Assembly: GCA_000750105.3 (NCBI GenBank)
Contig: JPHH03000021.1
Span: 310,001-374,000, forward strand
From: Tolypocladium sp. Sup5 PDA-1
Lineage: Eukaryota; Ascomycota; Sordariomycetes; Hypocreales; Ophiocordycipitaceae
Reading direction: 5' to 3'
Length of the DNA stretch: 64,000 bases
The notes under the pieces were generated by a model. The model saw nothing but the letters and a program-made list of their open reading frames with translations, made no database searches and was not told the DNA's origin. The position numbers were made by a program, and so were the translations under genes. Numbering within the stretch: the first letter of the stretch is position 1; every line of letters starts with the position of its first letter. Below, piece after piece: positions 55,180 through 64,000 of this stretch.

Positions 55180-56207
55180 ATCTTCCGTGGATTGAACGAC
55201 ATGCTGGACCTCAAGGACGCGCTCAACAAATCGGACCTGGTCATCGTGTCTGAGTCGCAGACAGACTGTGCCCGTCTGAGAGACCACAAGTCTCGCCCGC
55301 GGTTGTTTGGCGGCAAGAAAGGAACATCCTCGGTGGGAGGTTGTGCGGCAGATGTATACTGAGGTGCCTATGTATGAGTGCAAGGATACGCATTCTCCTC
55401 GGCTTAAGTTGAAGAAGACAATCCAACTCGCCAGCGCCGAGGTCATCCATACAGCGCGCTCCTTGCCCGGAGAGGGTTCCACGCAACCTCCCTGCTCGAC
55501 GACCCGATCCCCGTCGTTGCCGGGCACCTGAGGAGTCCAGGCGGTCCCTCCCGAGCCATTCGGTCTTCCCACAGCTTTCGGCATCCAACGGCCCACGGCG
55601 TCAGGCCCGAAACAGACGCCTGGGGACAAATCTCTCGTGCTCAAAGTAGGGATGTGTGTTTGTCCGGGTGCGGCAAGTCGAAGAAGCCTCCCGGTCACTT
55701 AACTCCTCGGAGTTGACTATCAGGACGAATCCCCTGGTCTGTCGGTCTCTAATGCCTCCATCGACGCAACTGCGCCGGTGGCAGAGGAATTAGGGGACCT
55801 GACAGCTGGGACTCGATCCGGTAAGCACTCCTGTTTCCCCGGGTATTCCGTTTGTATCAGCTCGTTGACTGGAGTTTAGCGTCCCGCCGTTATGCAAGGT
55901 GACTGTGACGAATTCGTTGCAAGTCCTCGAATACCTGCGGAACCTCAATTCTCAGACCTACCCAGAAACTTCGGAGCCCGTTCTGTCTGATAAGGGCCAA
56001 GAGGCAATGACCCTCGCCGCTTATCATTTCTCTCTGGCCTTTGTTGCCTGCGAACGTCGCCAGAAAGTCGCCTACAACTTGACTGGTACCGCCAAGTCCA
56101 TTGCGGGACACGTGTTCCCTTACCAGACGGCGGTAAACCAGCGTCGTGAGTTGCTTTTAAAGCATTATCCCCCTCCTCCTTTTGGAGTAGTAGGTTTTCC
56201 CTTCTAA
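55180..56207 (+). pseudogene. Possible degraded gene of unknown identity
   Basis: Several plus-strand fragments read like protein but are broken by stops and frame changes. Examples are IFRGLNDMLDLKDALNKSDL near 55181, DESPGLSVSNASIDATAPVA near 55723, and LQVLEYLRNLNSQTYPETSE near 55920 continuing to AAYHFSLAFVACERRQKVAYN. A possible intron (GTAAGC at 55819, TTTAG at 55878) lies between the last two but joining them does not keep one frame. I could not assign a family. It may be a relic, a wrongly read multi-exon gene, or chance. Confidence 0.25.
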
Positions 56208-57154
56208 GATCCCCTGATCGGGACTGTTTCACTGACGAATCGCCTAGGACAAGAAGGATCGTGAGCCTTGGAAAAGTTGACCACTTTATTCTTTCCAACA
56301 TGAGCATCTTCTACAATCAGCGCCTCATCCCCCGGCCTCGCAGCCGGTTGCCTCTCACGAGGGCAGCATCATGGAAACACACGGACAAGTCCCAAGTGCC
56401 CGCAGCTGGGACACGCTCAAGCTGCCACTCTCATCTCGGCCGGGCTTCGTCGTGCGACGGTTGCCCCCGACGGTCTCCTGTGGAAGCCCAGCATGGGGTA
56501 CGGCTGTGGTACGGCTGTGGTACGGCTGCATTGCCTTATCGTTCGTGCCACGACATCATGCGAAGCGACTTCGCCAAGGTCCTAGAGTTCGACATGGCGG
56601 GTCGGAGGCGCGCATGATGGCGGATAATGGTCGGCCGGCTGCGTGTGTGAGAAGGGGAGGCTGCACGAATGCTTCCCCGATTGAAGACAGCCCTGCGGCT
56701 CCTGGCACCCAATAGGAGCAGCAAGAGATACAGCACGTTGAGGATATTGCAAACATCCGGGACCAACCAAGGAGTATGCTTCCTTGCGTCGCTATGACAG
56801 AAAAGTTTGAGCTCTCATACACTTTTAAATATAAACAAATCACCCTCGTCTACAATTGCTCGCGTCTGTATAATCTTGCCCTCACTGGACAGACTCACAC
56901 CAAGCAAGATTCTCACATCACTCTCAAGTGTGCCCTCGGCTGTAGCAATGCTGCAATTCATATTCGAAAGCCTATAGGAGCCAAGGGCCCAAGAAACAGT
57001 ACTGTAGGAATAGCCCAACATCCTCCGCGCGCCGTGGAAACAAACACTCTTGTAGCGTATAGTCACTTTTCTCTAGGATACGTAACCTGCCGTGGACCGC
57101 AAACCGGACCTCGACAATTCGAAGCAATCAACCCCTGCCACCCATGAAAACAAC

Positions 57155-60100
57155 TCAAGCCTTGGTGATCCTGCACACCAGGTCAGAGCCGTCGACCGAG
57201 TCGCCTTCCTTGACCTGCAGGCTCGCCACCTTGCCGCTGTGCGGGGCGGAGATGACCATTTCCTGGAACATGCGTTAGTAAACAGAACGATTGCAACAAA
57301 GAATCCGAGGCTCACCATCTTCATGGCCGACAAAACGGCAAGAGGGTCTCCCTTCTTGACTTCCGACCCCTCGTGCACCCGCAGTTCAACAAGCACACCA
57401 GACATGGGGGCGCCGACCTGGCTGGAGTCGCCGACATCAGCCTTGGGCCGGCTGATGTTCTCGACGGCCGCCTTCTTGTCGACAACGGTGACTTGTCGAA
57501 CCTCGCCGTTCATCTCAAAGAAGACCTCTCGCTGGCCAGTCTGCTCGCTCAGCGGGCCAACGGCAAGGAGCTTCAGGATGAGAACCTTGCCCTTCTCCAG
57601 CTCGACGTTGAACTCCTCGCCAATCTCGGGCTTGGTCAGGAAGTACCTCGTCGGCAGGACAGACAGGTCACCGTACTGCTGGACAAACTTCTTGTAGTCC
57701 TCAAACACCTTGGGGTACATGACGTACGAAGCAATGTCACACTCGGTGACGGGGTTGCCGTACTTCTTGGACAGCTCCTTCTTGGCTTTGACAAAGTCGA
57801 TGGGATCGAGGAACAGTCCAGGTCGCTTGTCGAGCTTCCGGCGGCCACGCAGAGCATTGGTGCGCAGAGGCTCCGGGAAGCCTCCGTATGGCTGGCCCAT
57901 GAGACCCTCGAGGAACTCGAGCACCGATCCGGGGAAGTCGAGCTCCGACGCACGAGCCTTGACATCCTCGGCAGACAGCTTGTTGGACACCATGAACTGG
58001 GCGAGATCTCCGACGACCTTGGACGTAGGAGTGACCTTGACGATGTCGCCGAGAAGGTCGTTGGCATGCTCGTATGCCTTCTTGGTCTCCAGCCACTGAG
58101 AGCCCAGCCCGAGCTGCTGGGCCTGGAACATCATGTTGGTGAGCTGACCGCCAGGAATTTCGTGCTCGTACACCTCGGGGTCCGGGCCGGCGAGGTGTGC
58201 CTCGAAGGGAGAGTAGAGCAGGCGGAGCTGGGACCAATAGGTGTCGAGGGCTCGGACCTGCTTGGGGTCCAGGCCAGGGTCAAGGTCGCTGCCCTCGAGA
58301 GAGGCCAGGATGGCGTTGATGCTAGGCTGCGACGTCATGCCGGACAAGCTGTCGGTGGCGGCATCGACGGCATCGGCGCCGGCCTTGGCGCAGGCGACCA
58401 TGGACGCCACGCCGGTACCCGCGGAGTCGTGAGTGTGGACGTGGATGGGGAGGTCGGGGTACTTCTTGCGGATGGCGCCGATCAGGAGAGTGGCGGCATG
58501 GGGCTTCAGGACTCCAGCCATATCCTTGATACCCAGGACGTGGATGTCAAGCTTGACCAGCTTGTCAACGAGGCCCATGTAGTACTCAAGGTTGTACTTC
58601 TTGCTGGGGTTCAGCATGTCACCGCTGTAGCACACGGTACCCTCGGCGACACCGCCCGCCTTGTGGACGGCCTTGATGCCGACCTCGAGCTGGTCGATGT
58701 CGTTGAGGGCGTCGAAGACTCGGAAGATGTCAACGCCGTTCTTCTTGGCCTGTTCGACGAACTGGTCGATGGCGTTGTCGGGGAGAGAAGAGTAGGCAAC
58801 ACCGTTGGCGCCTCGCAGGAGCATCTGGAAGGGAATGTTGGGGACGAGCTTTCGCATGCGTCGGAGACGGTCCCAGGGGTCCTCGTAGAGGAATCGCATG
58901 GCGACGTCGAACGTGGCGCCACCCCAGCACTCCAGACTGTACAGGTTGGACAGGGCGTGGCTGGTCTCCTTGGCAATGCCCAACAGGTCGACGGTTCGGA
59001 CACGAGTGGCCAGGAGAGACTGGTGAGCATCACGCCAGGTGGTGTCCATGAGAAGGCAGCCCTTGTAGTCGCGGACGGCCTTGGCAAAGGCCTTGGGGCC
59101 CTTCTCCAGGAGGATGTTTCTCCAGCCCTTCTGGCAAGGCTGGCTGACATCGAGCTTGTTGCCGTCGGCGGAGAACAGCTCCGGCGGGATGATCTCGCCG
59201 CGGAACTTGGGCTCGCCAATCTGGCCCTTGATGGAGCTGCCGTTGACGGCGACGTCTCCGAGGTAAGCCAGGAGCTTCTGGGCACGGTTCTGGCTGCCGA
59301 CCAGGTCGAACAGCTGGGGAGTGTCGTCGATGAACGTTGTCCAGCAAGTTCCATCAATGAAGGTCGGGTGGGTCAGAAGAGAGGCCAGGAAGGGAATGTT
59401 GGTCTTGACGCCGCGGACACGGAATTCAATCAAGGCTCGGAGCACCTTTCTGCGGGCGATTTCGTAGGTTGAACCATGGCACGTGCACTTGACCAACATG
59501 GAGTCGTAGTAAGGGGTGATGACAGCGCCAGCGAAGCCGTTGCCACCGTCGAGACGGACGCCGTTGCCACCAGCGGACCGGTAGACCTCAATCTTGCCGG
59601 TGTCGGGCTGGAACTGCTTGGAAGGGTCCTCGGTTGTGATTCTGCACTGGATGGCAAAGCCGCGGGTGGAGATGCGGTCCTGCGTCAAGCCGAGCTGAGC
59701 CAGGGTAGCGCCGGCGGCAATCTGAATCTGGGCGGCGACGATGTCGATGCCGGTGATTTCCTCGGTGATGGTGTGCTCGACCTGGATACGAGGGTTGATC
59801 TCGATGAAGTAGTAGCGGTTCTGCTGGTCGACCAGGAACTCCGCAGTGCCAGCATTGCGGTAGTTGACCGACTTGGCCAGCTTGACCGCGTCGGCCAGGA
59901 TGGCGTCCCTGGTCTCGGCCGGGAGGTCCTTGGCGGGGGCAATCTCGACGACCTTTTGGTGTCGGCGCTGGACGGAGCAGTCACGCTCGTACAGGTGGAC
60001 AATGTTGCCGTGGTTGTCGCCGAGAAGCTGGACCTCGATGTGCTTGGGCTTGTCGAGGAATCGCTCGACGAAGACGGTGCCGTTGCCAAAGGCGGACTTG

Positions 60101-61342
60101 GCCTCCGAGGTTGCTCTCTCGAAGTTCTCCTGCAGGCTCTCGGAGTCCCGGACGACTCGCATGCCGCGGCCACCACCACCGTAGGCGGCCTTGATGATGA
60201 TGGGGAAGCCATAGTTGTCGGTGAATGTCTTGACCTCCTCGTATCTCTCGACGGCGCCCTCGGTACCGGGGACGACAGGGACACCGGCAGCAATGGCCAG
60301 CTTGCGGGCGGAGACCTTGTCACCAAGGGAGTCGATGACATCGGGGCTGGGGCCGACGAACTGTCGTTGGGAGCGGGCAGGTTAGCGTCGGCGCTTGGGT
60401 CTCGGCGTGTGGACATGGTCAGGTCAAGCTTACAATGAGGCCCGCCTTTTCGACGTTGCGAGCGAACTCGGCGTTTTCGGACAGGAAGCCATATCCTAGT
60501 CGGTCGAGTCAGCGTTTGAAACACCGCCGGCCGCGAAGCGCACAGAGCAGAAGTTAGAACGAACCTGGGTGGATCAATTGAGCACCGTGCTCAACGGCAA
60601 TCTTGATAATCTCGTCGCCGGCGAGATAGGCTCCGACAGGGGTATACTGGCCACGCTTGCCAATGACGTAGGCCTCGTCGGCCTCTGCGACACTCGTCAG
60701 CAAAGCACTCAAGGGAAACAGGCGGTGTCCATACTCTGCCGGTGCATGCTCAAGCGGTCCTCATAGCTGGGCTGGGGGTTAGCAATTGGCGCACAGTCGA
60801 GGCTGGCCTCGCCGCATTCGGATGGGCTAGTACCTGAAGACTGCGATGGTGTGCAGTGAAAGCTCGTGGGCCTGCGAACGGGGGGTCAGCAACGCCGGCG
60901 ACTGGGATTGAAGCACGAAATTGGAGGCCACTCACGGTTCTAAAGATCTGTCGTCGCAAGGGGCTGTCAGTGTCACAGAAGCTGGGCTGCGGTCGGTTCG
61001 AACTGGTGGGGGGTCATCGTACCCGGATGGCTTCCAAATGTTAGCGGGAGAGACGGGGGCGTGGACAGCGGGAGGGACTTACGGATTTCACCACGGTTGG
61101 CGACTGAGGGCGTGGCAGACAAGTCAGCGCGAGGTCCCTGACGACCGCTCCCGGGGGCCATTGGAGCTCCCCGAGCTGCCGCGAGGCGGGTGCGGGTGCG
61201 GGTGCGCAGACTCACCCAGAATCTTCTTGAGCTGCATGATGCTCGAGTTGGCGCGGATGTGGTGGACCGACTTGGGCTGGTCCACGTCCTCCTCCTCCTC
61301 GAAGACATCGTTGAAGGTGAGCGGCTGCTGAGGGGCCGACAT
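57155..61342 (-). CDS. pyc: Pyruvate carboxylase, complete, ten exons
   Basis: Biotin enzyme converting pyruvate, bicarbonate and ATP to oxaloacetate, the main anaplerotic step; cytosolic in fungi. Exons on the minus strand: 61342-61216, 61103-61083, 61030-61023, 60947-60936, 60871-60834, 60766-60735, 60684-60565, 60495-60434, 60360-57316 and 57262-57155, giving 1190 residues, normal for the family. All nine introns are GT-AG and phases match. Landmarks: VANRGEI...IRIFRTAHELS at the start of the biotin carboxylase domain, KAAYGGGGRGMRV (ATP-grasp loop), EINPRIQVEHT, the carboxyltransferase motifs DTTWRDAHQSLLATRVRT, ECWGGATFDVAMRFL and HVHTHDSAGTG, and the biotin site SAMKM split by the last intron before EMVISAPHSGKV. 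No mitochondrial presequence; the N terminus is acidic. A TTTAAAAG box (minus strand, 61442-61449) lies about 100 bp upstream of the start. No active-site loss seen. Confidence 0.97.
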
Positions 61343-64000
61343 GGTGGGCGAGGCAGCAGGGGCAGCAGGGGGAGAAGCAAAGGGGGATAAGAGAAGCTGG
61401 AGAGGACAGGCTCGGCTTGGGGGAGCGAGCTCTGGGGGTGCTTTTAAAGCGTTGAGGTGGTCGGATGGAGAGACGACGACGAACAGCCGCGGGGTTCCAG
61501 GTGCAGTCGCTGGGAAAGGGTGGTGGGGGGTGGGGTATCGCTATCTGAGCGCAGCAGGCTGGTCCCAGCTGGCGGCGAGGCTCGGGACTGGGTGCGTCAC
61601 CACACAGGCGGACGGAGGGGCGCTCGAGGACGAAAGAGGCCGCAGGGAGCAGGCGAGGTCGTGATGCAGGGCGGTTGGCAGAGGACAAGAGTGGAAGAGA
61701 GGAAGTCCAGATGGCAGAAAGGGCGAGCGGGACCCGGGCACTTAAAGGCTGCCCCAGATAGCCGCGCCGCTGAGGGGATTTCGACTACTCCGTACCTGGT
61801 ACCATCCAGACGACTGACACCACCCATCCACCAGCCTTGACACATACAATCCATACATGTGCGACCTCCTGTTTGTGGTACATGCCCAGGGCCGACGAAT
61901 CGCGGCTACGCTAAGGCGAGCCACCGTGCTCGTGGTGCTCGTGGTCAGTCCAACTCTATTGCGTTTCCGCAGGCGTTTCCGTGCATGCACCAGCGGGGGG
62001 CGTCTCAGTGCGGCGCGGCGGTGGCTGTAGCTGCTTCAGACGACGGCCATCCTTGCCCCGACAACCAGAATTAGAATGGAATGCACGGGGTGCTCGTGCA
62101 TACGAACGTACGTCGTATGCCAGCCCCCCAGATTGCCCGCAGACCTGACGCATCCGCTGAGACAGACGCTGCGCGGCAGAAAATAGAAGAGACCGGAGCT
62201 CGGAGCACCGGTGGTTGAGCTGCTGCCAGTGCGGCGTCGCATTGGCCAATCACGGCCGGGGGATAACAAGCTTGTTACGATTTCTGGCTGTCTAATTGTA
62301 TGGGCATGGGCGGGCTCACCTCGACCGGCCTCGGTGAGCAATCCGTGAGCATTGACGACGGCCGTCTCCATGGCTGTTTTGCCTCTGCCGTCGCTGTTTC
62401 ATGCCAATTTCGACGTCTACCCACGTCTCTCGGCACTGCTTAGTGCTCCCGCACCCACATCTCCAGTGCGCACTCCCCAACATCATCGTCACCTGTCTAC
62501 CTCCGTGCCTGTCCGTAGAAGCCAGCCGAATACCCGCGGCATACGTCGTACTCAACGCGCTGCAGCCGTCCCCGACCGCCGTCCGCTGGCCCCCCTTTGC
62601 CGAGGAAGCACGGCCGAGGCGCGACGACAGCCGCCCAACAGCTATTTCGGGACAAATCGATGCGACAAGTCTTCGTCCCGGACACTCCGTTTCGACGTCG
62701 TCCCTGACTATTTTCGCCCGCGCCCCCCCTACCATGCACACGTGCTGCGGGGGGGAGCCCGTTCGTCCCCGTCTTTTGCCTTGCGCATCTCGCTGGCGCG
62801 TCCCGATCGACCTTTCTGGGGGGTGCCCCGGGTGCCATTGTAGAGCCGACGGCACGGTGGTTGTTGTCCATGCTGTAAGTTAGTCCGTACAGGCACGGGA
62901 GGTCGACGGTTTCCAGGAGTCATCGCCTAGCCCCTTGCGGCTGCTGGCGGTCCCCACGGGGCGTGACAACCGACATCCCAGGCGCGAGCGAGCCCGCGGT
63001 GCACCTCGTGATCTGAAGATTCTTCCCCCAGCGGTGCTTGACGTGATTTGTACCCGCTTCCATGGACCATTGGTGCGCGCCGGATCCCGCCTGGCAGCTC
63101 GACGAGACAGAGGCACAGGCACTGGCACATCACGGCGGTTTGTCTTTGTCACAGGCAATTCAATCAGTCACTGTAGAAGATGCCGTTGATAACGAACTTC
63201 CTCCGATCTCGGCTCTGCCCCGGAGTCTGAGGCCCAGCGGCTAAGCCCAAAGGGTCGCCCATGCTCTTCAACCACCGCAAGCCACATCACCGCCCCTATC
63301 AATTCCCCAGCGTCGGGTAATTTTCTTCTTCATTTTTTTTCTGGCCCTTTCTCTCGCCCGTCTTGTTCCCAGAAGTCCCGTAATGATGCAATCGCGTCAC
63401 GCCCGTTCCCCAGTTGCTGTTTGTGGCTCGCTCGGCGCCCCGTCGGCTGGCCCCAGCAGGCGTTCCCGAGTCTATCCCACGGCTACCCGAGGATAGCCAC
63501 TCACCTGTCTAGACGCTGGCCACCAACAGCACTGCCTGGCCTTACGTACTAAGATCTCGCGCGCTGTCATGTAAACCCACGTCGCGGGCATGATCGACGG
63601 CTCTATTGGCAAATGGCGTGGGCCCGGGTGCCATTCTTTTCCTGTTCGAAATGTCCGTCTAAACTCCAAGAGGTCGACCAACTGGCGTTGGGACGAGCTT
63701 CGACGCAACGCCGGCACATCTGATACAAGCTAAACATCCTTTGGCACATCGCATGACGGGTACCCGGTCAGTCAATCCGTGCTCCCCAGGTGAGAAATGA
63801 TTATGCATCTGTCTCCTATCCCCCAGACACCGCTCTGCCAGTGTGCCCCGAGCCCAGACCCTTCCGGCCCGGTGTACGGGTAGTAAGTAGGTTATGATAC
63901 AAAGGCGGTCCAACCTCAAGAGGAAGCCAGCCCGCATGCATCATGTTCTTAGCATCGGCCAGCCTCCCAGTCTCCGAGCAGAGTCGCTCGAGAACTTCGA
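61343..64000. other. 2.7-kb upstream region to window end, no gene supported
   Basis: This holds the pyruvate carboxylase promoter, including AT-rich TTTAAAAG at 61442-61449 and a TACTCCGTAC motif at 61785-61794. The many open frames on both strands are short, overlap each other and show no domain or splice structure. Confidence 0.55.

Larger units (their letters stand above)
54234..57154. other. 2.9-kb region without a firm gene; orphan promoter and possible relic
   Basis: Contains a C homopolymer at 54557-54569, a plus-strand TATA box at 54656, and a possible degraded coding stretch at about 55180-56207, described separately. 56220-57154 shows no supported frame; it is the 3' side of the pyruvate carboxylase gene. 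Confidence 0.5.

Noticed and set aside
57373..59472. 699-codon open frame on the plus strand opposite pyruvate carboxylase
   Set aside because: It is the mirror of a GC-biased coding exon. The minus-strand product carries all pyruvate carboxylase motifs; the plus-strand translation is Leu/Asp/Val-rich without domains, a common antisense artefact.

Overview
The window is ordinary nuclear DNA of a filamentous ascomycete, most likely a sordariomycete and possibly Hypocreales. The evidence is GC-rich sequence, short GT-AG introns of about 43-112 bp with CTAAC/CTGAC-like branch sites, pyrimidine-rich leaders, and proteins restricted to fungi (two Zn2Cys6 regulators, an RCR-family protein, a fibroin-3-like cysteine-rich membrane protein). 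I found no rRNA, convincing tRNA, CRISPR array, intact transposon or secondary-metabolite cluster. All gene models below were spliced by eye. Exon lengths sum to a multiple of three in every complete model, which supports the junctions.

Layout. 0-10.8 kb: 5' part of DOP1 (-, runs off the left edge), divergent from MON1 (+); a small Ser-rich protein with a fresh 93-bp internal duplication (-); a 1016-residue disordered protein (+); a D-glutamate cyclase/DUF1445 protein (+). 10.8-26.3 kb: a short AT-rich relic bounded by direct repeats; a NIT4/NirA-type Zn2Cys6 regulator (+); an F-box protein ending in a CaaX box (+); a single-pass Cys-rich surface protein (-); a second Zn2Cys6 regulator (-). 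26.3-34.7 kb: an 8.4-kb gene desert with no supportable gene but a compact cluster of GGCTAA sites, two of them forming an inverted repeat. 34.7-44 kb: a SAM+PH scaffold protein (+); mitochondrial ribosomal protein of the SOD fold mS42/mS43 (-); an RBR ubiquitin ligase (+); a STIMATE/TMEM110-like membrane protein (+). 44-54.3 kb: the fibroin-3-like protein (-), the RCR1/2-like protein (-), a 180-residue coiled-coil protein (-), and an NmrA/isoflavone-reductase-like enzyme (-). 54.3-64 kb: an orphan TATA box and possible gene relic; a complete ten-exon pyruvate carboxylase (-); then 2.7 kb with no gene.

The genes are mostly housekeeping and do not form one pathway. Two loose themes appear. One is endomembrane traffic (DOP1 next to MON1). 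The other is a run of membrane and cell-surface proteins from 42.5 to 48.9 kb (STIMATE-like, Cys-rich palmitoylation candidate, RCR). The most unusual items are the potentially lipid-anchored F-box protein, the GGCTAA cluster in the desert, the 16-cysteine juxtamembrane patch, and the 8- and 12-nt micro-exons of the pyruvate carboxylase gene.
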